NCBI GenBank assembly: GCA_902765215.1
Contig: CACWZA010000013.1
Coordinates: forward strand, 1-53,120
Source of the DNA: an uncultured bacterium
GTDB taxonomy: Bacteria; Cyanobacteriota; Vampirovibrionia; Gastranaerophilales; Gastranaerophilaceae
DNA: 53,120 nucleotides
Direction: 5' to 3'
The notes under the pieces are model-generated. The model was not told the origin of the DNA and made no database searches. It was given only the letters and a program-made list of their open reading frames with translations. The position numbers and the translations under genes are program-made. Below, one piece after another: positions 15,065 to 24,300 of the stretch (positions are counted from its first letter, which is position 1; each line of letters begins with the position of its first letter).

Positions 15065-17905
15065 ATGAACGAAACAATTTCAATTCGCGGAGCAAGACAA
15101 CATAATTTGCAAAATGTATCTTTAGATTTGCCTAAAGATCAGCTCATCGTTTTTACGGGAGTTTCAGGTTCCGGTAAAAGTTCGCTTGCTTTTGATACCA
15201 TATTTGCAGAAGGTCAAAGACGATATGTAGAGAGCCTTTCCACTTATGCAAGACAGTTCCTCGGGCAGATGGATAAACCTGATGTTGATTCTATTGACGG
15301 GCTCACTCCTGCAATATCGATTGACCAAAAATCGACAAGCAATAACCCGCGTTCTACCGTCGGAACAGTAACAGAGATTTATGATTATTTAAGACTTTTA
15401 TGGGCAAGAGTCGGAACTCCGTATTGTCCTCAGTGCGGAGCAGAGATAAAACCACAGACCATAGATGAAATTGTCGCAAGTATTTTTAAACAGCCGGAAG
15501 GCACAAAAATACAGATTTTAGCTCCCGTTGTTAAGGGTAAAAAGGGTGAATATTCTTCGCTGTTTAATGAATTAAGACAAGAGGGGTTTGTAAGGGTAAA
15601 AGTTGACGGTGAGGTTTATAACCTTGACGAGGACGACATTGAACTTGCTAAAACAAAGAAACATGATATTTATGTTGTTGTTGACAGAGTTGTTGTAAAA
15701 GAGTCTGCCCAATCAAGAATATCTGACAGTGTACAAACCGCACTGCAGAAGTCTAACGGGCTTGTTATTATTGATGTTATCGGGCAGGAAGAAATAATGT
15801 ACAGTGAAAAACTTGCATGTGAAAACTGCGGGATAAGTTTTGAAGAATTAGCACCGAGAATTTTCAGTTTCAATAACCCGTACGGTGCGTGTGACCGTTG
15901 CGGCGGCTTGGGTTTTGATTTTATGGTGGATGACGATCTTGTCGTACCTGATAAAACAAAATCTCTTGCTCAGGGTGCAATTTATCCATGGAGTAAAACG
16001 GCAAACAGTTATTATTTTGATCTTTTGCAAAGTGTCGCAGACCACTACGGGTTTAGTATGGATACCCCTTTTGGCGAATTGTCAAAGGAGCATCAGCATA
16101 TTATTTTGTACGGTTCCGGTAAAGAAACTCTCTGGATAAATGTCAAAAAATTCGGAACAAAGCGTTATCAAAAAAAATTGAGAAGATATGAAGGTGTAAT
16201 TCCGTTTTTGATGAAACATTATCAGGAATCGGAAGGGGAATACTGGAGAGAAGAAATTCAAAAATATATGATAACTACTCCTTGTGAAGCGTGCGGAGGA
16301 GGAAGGTTGAAGCCGTTTCCGCTTGCCGTAAGAGTTGGCGGAAAAAATATTCATGAATTTTGTACAATGCCGATTGATGAGGCGCATAAATTTATAACCG
16401 ATTTGTACATAACCCTTACGGATTTTCAGTTAAAAATAGTTAAACAGGTTCTTGATGAAATAAGAGCCAGATTAAAATTTATGATGGATGTTGGTTTGAG
16501 CTATCTTGATTTGGCCCGTATGGCAGGCACTCTTTCAGGAGGCGAGGCGCAGAGAATACGCCTTGCAACCCAAATCGGAAGCGGACTTTCGGGGGTATTG
16601 TATGTTCTTGATGAGCCGTCTATCGGGCTTCACCAAAAAGATAATGACAGACTTATTAAAACCCTGTTGAGATTAAGAAATCTCGGTAATACCCTTATCG
16701 TTGTTGAACACGATGAAGATACTATGAGAAATGCGGACTATATAGTAGATATCGGGCCTATGGCGGGTGTAAACGGCGGTAAAATAGTCGCTCACGGGAA
16801 AATTGACGATATAATAAATTCAGAAGAATCTGTCACGGGGAAATATCTTTCAGGCAAAAAATTTATTCCTATACCTGATAAATTAAGAGAAGGTAACGGT
16901 GAGTTTTTGCATGTAAAAAATGCGTTTAAAAACAATCTTAAGAATATAAGTTTGGATATCCCACTCGGTAAAATAAATGTATTGACGGGGGTTTCGGGTT
17001 CAGGAAAATCAACCCTGATGAACGATATTATTTATCAATATGCACTCCATAAATTGAGAGGGAATAAGCCAAAACCTCAGGGAATTGAAGAAATTACGGG
17101 GTTTGAACATATAGATAAAGTTATTGATGTTGATCAGTCGCCTATTGGCAGAACTCCGCGTTCTAACCCTGCAACATATACGGATGTTTTCACTCCTATC
17201 CGTGAACTTTTTGCCAAAACAAATGAGGCAAAAATGAGAGGGTATAAAGCGGGAAGATTCAGCTTTAATGTAAAAGGCGGACGGTGTGAGGCCTGTAAGG
17301 GTGACGGACTTTTGAAAATTGAAATGAATTTCTTGTCCGATGTTTATGTCAAGTGTGATGTTTGTGGCGGACATCGTTATAATAAGGAAACTTTAGAGGT
17401 TAAATATAAAGGCAGAACTATTTATGATGTTTTGGAAATGAGTGTTAAAGAGGCATTGGAATTTTTTGACAGTGTTCCTCAGATTAAAAATAAACTTCAA
17501 ACTTTGAATGATGTCGGGCTTGATTATATTAAACTCGGGCAGAGTGCTACAACCCTCTCGGGCGGGGAAGCCCAACGAATAAAACTTGCCTCTGAACTCA
17601 ATAAAAGAGCAACGGGAAAAACTCTGTATCTGCTTGATGAACCGTCTGTCGGTCTGCATTGGTCAGATTTGGATAAACTTATTAAGATTATTCAGCGACT
17701 CGCAGATTCGGGGAATACAATTTTGATTATTGAACACAATATGGACTTAATAAAAATTGCAGATAATATTATTGATTTAGGGCCGAACGGCGGAAACGAC
17801 GGCGGAACAATAATAGCGCAGGGTACTCCGCAGGAAATTGCAATGGTTGAAAACTCATATACGGGGCAATATTTAAAGGAAATTTTAGCAAAAGCTCAGG
17901 GGTAA
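15065..17905 (+). CDS. uvrA: UvrABC excision nuclease subunit A
   Basis: DNA-damage sensor ATPase of nucleotide excision repair, working with UvrB. 946 residues, the normal length, from the ATG at 15065; an ATG at 15044 overlaps the -10 box and is not used. Two ABC modules are intact: first P-loop GVSGSGKSS (32-40), then CPQCG and CENC zinc ligands, CEACGGGR, signature [13 protein letters not shown] and Walker [11 protein letters not shown]; second P-loop [18 protein letters not shown] paired with [21 protein letters not shown] and [10 protein letters not shown]. The uvrB and uvrC genes are not in the window. It stands alone, ending at a bidirectional terminator. Confidence 0.98.
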   Translation: MNETISIRGARQHNLQNVSLDLPKDQLIVFTGVSGSGKSSLAFDTIFAEGQRRYVESLSTYARQFLGQMDKPDVDSIDGLTPAISIDQKSTSNNPRSTVGTVTEIYDYLRLLWARVGTPYCPQCGAEIKPQTIDEIVASIFKQPEGTKIQILAPVVKGKKGEYSSLFNELRQEGFVRVKVDGEVYNLDEDDIELAKTKKHDIYVVVDRVVVKESAQSRISDSVQTALQKSNGLVIIDVIGQEEIMYSEKLACENCGISFEELAPRIFSFNNPYGACDRCGGLGFDFMVDDDLVVPDKTKSLAQGAIYPWSKTANSYYFDLLQSVADHYGFSMDTPFGELSKEHQHIILYGSGKETLWINVKKFGTKRYQKKLRRYEGVIPFLMKHYQESEGEYWREEIQKYMITTPCEACGGGRLKPFPLAVRVGGKNIHEFCTMPIDEAHKFITDLYITLTDFQLKIVKQVLDEIRARLKFMMDVGLSYLDLARMAGTLSGGEAQRIRLATQIGSGLSGVLYVLDEPSIGLHQKDNDRLIKTLLRLRNLGNTLIVVEHDEDTMRNADYIVDIGPMAGVNGGKIVAHGKIDDIINSEESVTGKYLSGKKFIPIPDKLREGNGEFLHVKNAFKNNLKNISLDIPLGKINVLTGVSGSGKSTLMNDIIYQYALHKLRGNKPKPQGIEEITGFEHIDKVIDVDQSPIGRTPRSNPATYTDVFTPIRELFAKTNEAKMRGYKAGRFSFNVKGGRCEACKGDGLLKIEMNFLSDVYVKCDVCGGHRYNKETLEVKYKGRTIYDVLEMSVKEALEFFDSVPQIKNKLQTLNDVGLDYIKLGQSATTLSGGEAQRIKLASELNKRATGKTLYLLDEPSVGLHWSDLDKLIKIIQRLADSGNTILIIEHNMDLIKIADNIIDLGPNGGNDGGTIIAQGTPQEIAMVENSYTGQYLKEILAKAQG

Positions 17906-17924
17906 GGGGTAAATATAGTTATTA

Positions 17925-17959
17925 AAAAACAGGTCGAAAAAATCTTCTGACCTGTTTTT
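17925..17959. terminator. Bidirectional terminator between uvrA and the SPFH gene
   Basis: CAGGTC (17930-17935) pairs with GACCTG (17949-17954), extended by A's (17925-17929) against T's (17955-17959), with a 13-base loop. It serves uvrA on the plus strand and the SPFH gene on the minus strand. Confidence 0.85.
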
Positions 17960-17979
17960 GTAATTGTTTATTTTCTTTA

Positions 17980-18954
17980 TTATTTAGCCTTATCAAACAT
18001 TTGTTTAATACCGTCAACAGAGCTTAAAATACCTGTTGCTTCATAAGGCATATAGACAACCTTGTTATCTTTCCCGTCAGTCATTGTTTTTAAGGTTTCA
18101 AGATATTTCATTGCAATAAGGTATTTATCAGGCTGTCCTTTTTCTTTGAGTGCATTGATAATCTTTTCGATTGCCTGTTGTTCACCTTCTGCCTCAACAA
18201 CTCTTGCCTGAGCGATACCTTCCGCTTTCAGGATTGCTGCTTGTTTTTGACCTTCCGCAATATTGATTGCAGATTCTTTTTCACCTTCCGCTTTCAGAAT
18301 AGCTGATTTCTTTAAACCTTCCGCTTCAAGGATAGCAGCACGTCTGTCACGTTCTGCTTTCATTTGTTTTTCCATAGCGGTTTGAATATCAACAGGAGGT
18401 ATAATATCCTGTAATTCTACACGGCTGATTTTTACACCCCATTTGTTTGTTGCTTCATCAAGAATAATTCTCAATTCCTGGTTAATTTTGTCACGGGAAA
18501 CTAATGTTTCATCCAAATCTATCTGACCGACAAGGTTTCTCAAAGTTGTTTGAGTTAATTTTTCTATAGCATCAGGCAGGTTTTGGATTTCGTAAGTTGC
18601 TGATTTAGGATCAACAATCTGGAAATACAAAAGTGCGTTAATGCTGATTGATACATTATCTTTTGTGATTACATTCTGACGAGGGAAGTCGTAAACCGTT
18701 TCTCTCAGGTCAATTCTGTCAATTTCTTTTATAAAAGAATAGGTTTTTCCGTCTAAAGTTTTTTGGGTTGTCTTCCATAAAATACCTCTCGGAGTTTCGA
18801 TAACAGGTATAATAAAGTTAAACCCTGATTCTAAAACTCTGTCGAATTTACCTAATCTTTCTACGATTACAACTTCTGCCTGTTTTACGATAATAACACC
18901 TTTAATTACGACTATGATTGCAAAAGCTACAAGTACTGTTAATAATAAGCCCAT
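17980..18954 (-). CDS. SPFH/Band 7 (stomatin-like, QmcA/paraslipin) membrane protein
   Basis: A 324-residue membrane scaffold of the SPFH superfamily. One N-terminal transmembrane segment (about 3-22) is followed by the Band 7 domain (QAEVVIVERLGKFDRVLESG, IDLRETVYDFPRQNVITKDN), with SRVELQDIIPP. Next comes a charged coiled coil with repeated AILKAEG/AEGEKE heptads (about 210-265) that drives oligomerisation. In this family the pair with NfeD supports membrane quality control and microdomain formation. The NfeD gene ends 16 bases upstream of the start, so the two form an operon. AAGGAG precedes the ATG at 18954. Confidence 0.93.
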   Translation of the reverse strand: MGLLLTVLVAFAIIVVIKGVIIVKQAEVVIVERLGKFDRVLESGFNFIIPVIETPRGILWKTTQKTLDGKTYSFIKEIDRIDLRETVYDFPRQNVITKDNVSISINALLYFQIVDPKSATYEIQNLPDAIEKLTQTTLRNLVGQIDLDETLVSRDKINQELRIILDEATNKWGVKISRVELQDIIPPVDIQTAMEKQMKAERDRRAAILEAEGLKKSAILKAEGEKESAINIAEGQKQAAILKAEGIAQARVVEAEGEQQAIEKIINALKEKGQPDKYLIAMKYLETLKTMTDGKDNKVVYMPYEATGILSSVDGIKQMFDKAK

Positions 18955-18970
18955 TTATTTTCTCCTTATT

Positions 18971-19393
18971 TTAATCAATTCTTTCTACATAAATAATCAA
19001 GCTTTCGTTTCCGATTATTTTGACATTTGCGCCTTCGGGAATTTCTCCTTCGCCTTCGTATCTTGCTTCCCACCGTTCACCGTATATTGTAATTGCCCCC
19101 GATGTTTTTGTAATCGGTGAAATAACTTTGGCAATCTGACCGATGTATTTATTTTCCATGCCCGTTTTTTGTGATTTGTCTGTTTTAAGATTCATCAAAA
19201 TCGGTCTGAGAATCAAAAGCATTACTGCGGACAGAAAAACAAACGATAAAATAATCAGATTAAAATCGGTGATAAAAAGTGCAACTCCTGCCGTCAAAAA
19301 AGCGGCAAAAGCGAGATTTAAAAAGAACATTGCAGGGGTGAAAATTTCAAGGATGAAAAACAATAACCCTACAATCAACATTATTTTCCACAT
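18971..19393 (-). CDS. NfeD family membrane protein (short form with OB-fold)
   Basis: 140 residues from the ATG at 19393. A GTG three codons earlier would overlap the TGAGGT ribosome binding site, so it is not preferred. Three hydrophobic segments occupy about residues 3-62 (VGLLFFILEIFTP, AFAAFLTAGVALFITDF, LIILSFVFLSAVMLLILRP). The C-terminal OB-fold domain includes GQIAKVISPITKTSGAI and GERWEARYEGEGEIPEGANV. The serine-protease ClpP-like domain of long NfeD proteins is absent. Partner of the downstream SPFH protein. Confidence 0.9.
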   Translation of the reverse strand: MWKIMLIVGLLFFILEIFTPAMFFLNLAFAAFLTAGVALFITDFNLIILSFVFLSAVMLLILRPILMNLKTDKSQKTGMENKYIGQIAKVISPITKTSGAITIYGERWEARYEGEGEIPEGANVKIIGNESLIIYVERID

Positions 19394-19413
19394 AATACAC
19401 ACCTCATAAAATC

Positions 19414-19439
19414 AAGGCGTCAGGATACTCTGACGCCTT
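19414..19439 (-). terminator. Terminator of the DUF1858 gene
   Basis: AAGGCGTCAG (19414-19423) pairs perfectly with CTGACGCCTT (19430-19439) around a six-base loop. On the minus strand TTGATTTTAT follows, a moderate T-tract. It lies just past the DUF1858 stop and directly upstream of nfeD. Confidence 0.75.
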
Positions 19440-19452
19440 AATATCTTAAAAA

Positions 19453-19656
19453 TTATCTGTTAATTACTTCGTTAATATCTGCAACCATCTGGTCAGGATC
19501 AAAACCATGAACTCTTGCACCTGCTTCTAAGTTTTCAAATCTTGCAGCAGCACAACCGAGGCAGCCTAAACCATATTTTGCAAAAACTTCTATACTTTCA
19601 GGATATTGTTGAGCAATATCTAAAATACCCATTTCCTTTGTAACCATTTTTTCCAT
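19453..19656 (-). CDS. DUF1858 domain protein
   Basis: A 67-residue protein matching the DUF1858 small domain, often associated with hybrid-cluster proteins or found alone in anaerobes. The hallmark Cys pair is in LGCLGCAAARFENLEAGARV, followed by HGFD and a C-terminal helix. The N-terminus VTKEMGILDIAQQYPESIEV fits the domain start. AAAGGAG seven bases upstream supports the ATG at 19656. Its function is not established; the Cys pair suggests metal or redox binding. Confidence 0.88.
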   Translation of the reverse strand: MEKMVTKEMGILDIAQQYPESIEVFAKYGLGCLGCAAARFENLEAGARVHGFDPDQMVADINEVINR

Positions 19657-19752
19657 TGTTTTACTCCTTTATTAAAATCTTTTACATTTTCCCTTGACTT
19701 TTTTTCAGTCGTCATTAAATACATTGTATAACAAAATGAAAGGTTTGAAAAT

Positions 19753-19920
19753 ATGGATTTCTTTAAAAAGTTTTTTGAAAATGACAAAACAGTTGTAGGT
19801 TTATGCGACCTTAAACGCAGACAAACAGTTAACTCTTTTAATTTTGCAAGATTGCAAAGTTTTAACAGACCATTTGCCCCGAGTGAAATTCCGGGCGGAC
19901 TAGTATACGCAAAATTCTAA
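19753..19920 (+). CDS. 55-residue hypothetical protein
   Basis: An open frame of 55 codons with AAAGG nine bases upstream of the ATG, starting MDFFKKFFENDKTVVGL and ending EIPGGLVYAKF. It has Lys, Arg and aromatic residues, one Cys, no membrane segment and no family I recognise. A hairpin with a T-run follows (19953-20005), which supports it as a transcribed gene. It is divergent from the DUF1858 gene. Confidence 0.55.
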   Translation: MDFFKKFFENDKTVVGLCDLKRRQTVNSFNFARLQSFNRPFAPSEIPGGLVYAKF

Positions 19921-19952
19921 TCCTTATTCATAATAATAAAACACACACAAAT

Positions 19953-20005
19953 GGGTAAATAGATGGTTAAAATAAATCAGTGTAAGTATTTACCCTTTTC
20001 TTTTT
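19953..20005 (+). terminator. Terminator with mutually exclusive hairpins
   Basis: GGGTAAATA (19953-19961) pairs with TATTTACCC (19987-19995), followed by TTTTCTTTTT. A second GGGTAAATA (20006-20014) could instead pair with the same TATTTACCC around a ten-base loop. The first hairpin would terminate the 55-residue gene; the alternative is an anti-terminator-like fold. Confidence 0.5.
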
Positions 20006-20023
20006 GGGTAAATATATAAAATG

Positions 20024-20090
20024 CCCCTCACCCGAATATCTAATAATTTGCAGGCAAATCATAAGATATTCGACTTCTCCCGCGGAGAGG
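20024..20090. repeat. REP-like compound hairpin element
   Basis: CGAATATCT (20033-20041) pairs with AGATATTCG (20064-20072). Inside, ATTTGC (20046-20051) pairs with GCAAAT (20054-20059). Then CTTCTCC (20074-20080) pairs with GGAGAGG (20084-20090) over a CGC loop. The flanking CCCCTCACCC also nearly pairs with GGAGAGG. The GC-rich CTCCCGCGGAGAGG end stands out from the AT-rich surroundings and resembles dispersed REP/MITE sequences. It lies just past the gshB stop and may stabilise or terminate that mRNA. Confidence 0.5.
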
Positions 20091-20104
20091 TTGCTATTTT
20101 TCAT

Positions 20105-21055
20105 TTACCCCACTTTGATATTTGCCTGTGAAAGTATGTAGTCGCAGACCTTCTTTTCTATATTTGTGCAGAAGTTGTTATTGATTTCTTTTATAAAATA
20201 ACAAGGACTTGTTACATTGATTTCTATTATCTGACCGTCAATAACATCCAGCCCTGCCATACAGATACCCATTTTGTTCAGTTTTTTCGCAACTTGGGTA
20301 AAGTTTTCTTTTTCTGTATCTGACAGAATCCCTTTTTTCACAAAATTATCGTTATGTGTGTTAAATTTGAAATCGTCCGAAGTCGGCAGTTTGATAACAC
20401 ATTCGTCTAAAACGGTGTCGCCAAGGGTGAGTACGCGTTTATCTCCGTATTTTACGGCAGGAATGAATTTTTGTACCATTACAACCGAATTTTCATCATT
20501 AGTCATACCGTTTATTATAGAACGTGTATTCGGGTCGCCCTGATGAAGGTACATAACTCCGCTTCCGAAACATTTGTTCAGCGGTTTTAAAATAATTTCT
20601 TTTTGTTCTGCCAAAAATTCTTCTATCTTATCTCTTGATGCGGTTACCATGTGCTCAGGCATATATTCAGAAAACAGGATTGCGTGCAGTTTTTCGTTAA
20701 AGTTTCTGATTGCATGGTGGTCGTTTATGATTTTTGTATTTGCAAAATCAAGAATATAAGTTGCATTGATATAATCATTATCAACAGGAGGATCAGGACG
20801 AAACATAACCAAATCGTAGTTATCGATTTTTTGTTCGAGGCTTTCTTTTTTGTAGAAAATGTTTCCGTTTTCCGTGTACGAGTTATAAACCGTTGCCCAC
20901 GCAGTTGTTCCTCTGAGGTATAAACGGTTGTTTGTCGTTATATGGACAGTATTTCCCCGTTCTAAAAATTCTTTGATAAACCAAAAGTTTGTGACAAGGT
21001 TATTAAATTCAAAGTATTTTAACTCAATTTTGTCTATAACAAATAAAATATCCAT
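20105..21055 (-). CDS. gshB: Glutathione synthetase (prokaryotic GshB)
   Basis: Ligates gamma-glutamylcysteine and glycine using ATP. 316 residues, the GshB length, with an ATP-grasp fold. Diagnostic motifs: VMFRPDPPVDNDYINATYIL (83-102, the family's RxDPP...ATYIL signature), the ATP-binding Lys in ILKPLNKCFGSGV (155-167), and metal ligands Glu278 and Asn280 in IEINVTSPCYFIKEI. The usual glycine-rich loop is altered (CFGSG rather than GGxG), but other core residues are intact. GAGGT is five bases before the ATG at 21055. No gshA is in the window. Glutathione synthesis is uncommon in low-GC anaerobes and points to cyanobacteria- or proteobacteria-like ancestry. Confidence 0.93.
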   Translation of the reverse strand: MDILFVIDKIELKYFEFNNLVTNFWFIKEFLERGNTVHITTNNRLYLRGTTAWATVYNSYTENGNIFYKKESLEQKIDNYDLVMFRPDPPVDNDYINATYILDFANTKIINDHHAIRNFNEKLHAILFSEYMPEHMVTASRDKIEEFLAEQKEIILKPLNKCFGSGVMYLHQGDPNTRSIINGMTNDENSVVMVQKFIPAVKYGDKRVLTLGDTVLDECVIKLPTSDDFKFNTHNDNFVKKGILSDTEKENFTQVAKKLNKMGICMAGLDVIDGQIIEINVTSPCYFIKEINNNFCTNIEKKVCDYILSQANIKVG

Positions 21056-21080
21056 ACACTACCTCTTTCGTTGTTAGATT

Positions 21081-21109
21081 ATTGTACTACAAAGGGAAGG
21101 GTTTGGTAA
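21081..21109 (-). promoter_or_regulatory. gshB promoter
   Basis: On the minus strand TTACCA (21104-21109), a 17-base spacer and TACAAT (21081-21086), giving a leader of about 20 bases before the ATG. Both hexamers are partial matches. Confidence 0.4.
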
Positions 21110-21116
21110 ATAATTG

Positions 21117-21151
21117 TTTACATTACGGCTGAATTTCAGCCATATTGTAAA
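21117..21151. promoter_or_regulatory. Two-part inverted repeat between gshB and the giant gene
   Basis: TTTACA (21117-21122) pairs with TGTAAA (21146-21151), and inside GGCTGA (21127-21132) pairs with TCAGCC (21136-21141). No T-run follows, so it is not a terminator. It lies between two divergent promoters and shares TTTACAT/TGTAAA half-sites with the palindrome at 14613-14628. It may be an operator for the giant gene or gshB. Confidence 0.4.
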
Positions 21152-21232
21152 TAAATATTAAGAAAACCCTAGTCCTTTTGGATGATTTTTTAAAAAAGCC
21201 GTACATCATGTGTATGATTGTGTTTCGGACAC

Positions 21233-21261
21233 TTGTACACATCTGCGAGATATATTATAAT
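21233..21261 (+). promoter_or_regulatory. Promoter of the giant surface-protein gene
   Basis: TTGTAC (21233-21238), an exact 17-base spacer and a perfect TATAAT (21256-21261), among the best promoters in the window. The leader, about 21268-21350, contains the palindrome TAGTAATTACTA and a small stem CTACAT/ATGTGG (21290-21306). The GGAG at 21340-21343 is spaced seven bases from ATG 21351; an ATG at 21345 is too close to it. Confidence 0.7.
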
Positions 21262-21350
21262 ATAGTTATAGTAATTACTACTGTTTAATCTACATGAATT
21301 ATGTGGGATGAGGCTACATAAGTAGAAAATAATTTAGTTGGAGAATGAGT

Positions 21351-24300
21351 ATGAGACGTGCAAACTTTATGTCTGCCGCATTAATGCTGTTGGCCCTTGC
21401 TGTGGGCTCATTTGGGTGTGCTGATGCGTGTAGTGTGGAAAATGGGAAGATTAATAATTCCGTAAAAGATGATAGTTCAATAGTAAAAAAAGTATCAAAC
21501 GATTTTTACTTAAAACGCAATGCCATAAAAGGCTTTGCTTCTGATTTATTTGTATATTCTCAAACTCAAACTCAAACAACCTCAAACTCATATTCTAACT
21601 TTAATTCAGCAGATTTAAACAGAACTCATTCTCAATTTATCCCAACTATTTCAATCAACAAACCGAACCTTCCTATGACGGAATGTTTGGAAAGAGTTGC
21701 TTATTCAACTCAAAAACCTGCTGTAAACGGCAGTAATGCTCCTCCTGATGTCGGGCGGGCAACAGGTTTCGCGGTCAATCTTGATGAGGCGGAAAAAACT
21801 TCTTCCGAACAAATGGCTGTGAAATATTTTAATTCCCAATTTATTACCAATAGTCCTGGAATCGAATTACTTGCGTACGACAATATTAATGATGCCGTAT
21901 CATCTACTGATGCAAATAAGGAATACGAGATGTCTGCAAATGAAACATTGGTAAGAAACTTCGGTAATCTTGCAGGGACAATATTGGAAATTATTGGTAA
22001 TAATTATGGTATCAGCAGTGGCGGATATACGGTATTGAATATCCCGTCAGGCAAAACCCTTATTGTTAACAGTGTTGGTTTAACGGCAGGAACTATTGAA
22101 GGCGGTAACTTCGCCGTTGTGAACAGCTGGAACGGATTTACCAGCACAGGTACAGGTGGTGCAATCTACAATAATGGCGGAACAGTAACGATAGAAGATT
22201 CTGTCTTTTCTTCTAATACTGCATCTACCGGCGGTGCGATTGCCAATACCAATTCAGGTACTATGACCATCAGCGGTTCTGTGTTTACCGGAAATACAGG
22301 TCAGTATGGTGCTTCTATCTGGAATAACGGGACACTGTCCGTAACCGATACAATTTTCTATAAAAACGAAATAACTGGTGACAGTAATAACGACCGTGCA
22401 GGCGGCGGTATTTTTAATGAAAGAAATCTGTTGCTTGTTGATAATTCAAAATTTATAGACAATATAGGTGTATATGGCGGTGCAATTTATAATAAGAGCG
22501 GTTGGACAATTACTTTAATAAAAGATTCGGAATTTTCAGGCAACACCGTATCAGGTACCAACTCAACCAACCACGGTGGCGCCGGTTTACATAACCGTGG
22601 AACTGTTACAACAATTCAGGATTCCGTATTTACTAACAATGCCACTAAAGGGAGCGGTGGTGCTATCTTTAATACGGGTACTATCGGGGCAATTATAGAT
22701 ACATCTTTCACCAATAACTGGGCAGTTACATACGGTGGTGCTATCTATAACGCAGGTACAATAACTATTGTTGCAAATAATGATGATGTTATTTTTGAAG
22801 GTAACAAACTCGGAACGGTTACTATTGATGCTGACGGTAATGCATCTATTTCTTCAACATATACATTAAACGATATTTATAATAACGGTGGCGGCGGGAT
22901 AAGATTAAATGCCAACACCGGAAAATCAATAGTATTTAACGGAACAATTACAGGTTCTAATAAGGATATTTATATTGGTAACACGACTGCAACCGTCACT
23001 CAGACAGGCGGTACATATCAATTTAATAATGCTGTTTCAGGAAACAGTTTCCTTTTATATAACAATCCTAATATCAAAATGGGCAGCTATACAGATCCTA
23101 ATACAAATGAAACATATTACGGTAAATTAACTTTAAACAATTTTTATACATACGATAATCATGGTGCTAATCTTGATACTCAAAATAATCATGCGGAAGC
23201 TCACAGTTTAGGAAGAGTTAATATTCAGGGTGATATTATTCTTTCTATTGATGCTGATTTGGGAGCAAGTACTCCTGCAATCGATAATTTCACCGCATCA
23301 AGTTTTTCATCTTCAAACGGTTCAAGGTTTGTTATAAACAGTGTAAAAATAGTTTCTGATGCTGTTCAGAAAGTTGTATCTTATGTTGTTGCAAATGATG
23401 TTTTGAGAGAATATTTCTCACTGGCAACTGAAGGTATGGAAATTGAAGGTCTAATACCGGGTAAAAGTTATATCCTTTCTTATTCAACAACAACGGGTAA
23501 ATTAACATTCACTTCAGAAAGTGTATTTACAACCTTGTATGATGCTATCCACAATCCGGATGAAGAACGAATTTATTCTATGGCTGAAGATGAAGATCTT
23601 ACTCAGGATTTGGGAACAATGGATGGTACAAATGCGTCTTTGGTAATTAGCGGAAATAATTATTCAATTAATGGTAACGCAAAACAAGGTATATATGTCG
23701 GGGCAGGTAATACTCTGACTATTAATGATGTTGGTTTGTATGAGGACGATATCGTAAGAGCATCATGGAATGGTATGGATACAGAAAATCTTACAGATCA
23801 TGATGCAAGTGTTGCGACAGTATACGGTACATTAAATGTCAATGATTCCGTATTTTATTATAACCAGACAACCTATAGTGCAGGTGTATTTGCTGTATAT
23901 GGTAACGGTTTTATCCAAAATTCAACCTTTATCAGAAACTCAGGTAATGTTGCAGGTGCTGTAATGGTTGCAGGTGCGAATGGAAAAGCATTAATAACAG
24001 ATTCATTATTTAAAAATAACAACGCAGAAAAAAGCGGTGCAGTAGCTGTTAATGATACGGGTGCGTATGCTAAGATTTCAGGTTCTGAAATTACGGGTAA
24101 CTATGCATCAACTAACGGTGGTGCTGTATATAACAAAGGGGAAGCTGTTATTCAGACTTCGGATGTAGAGTCAAATATAGGCGGTACTGCAGGTGCTGTT
24201 GATAACAGCGGAAAAGTTACACTGATAGATACGGATGTTAAAAATAACTCAACATCGGGTACATCAGGTGCAATTAGCAATAAAGGTACTGTTCAGGTTG

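Noticed and set aside
21399-21440. Giant protein as a lipoprotein (Cys23)
   Set aside because: The sequence before Cys23 is GSFG, lacking the Leu at -3 of a lipobox; an ADA type I cleavage site before Cys27 fits better, though not decisively.
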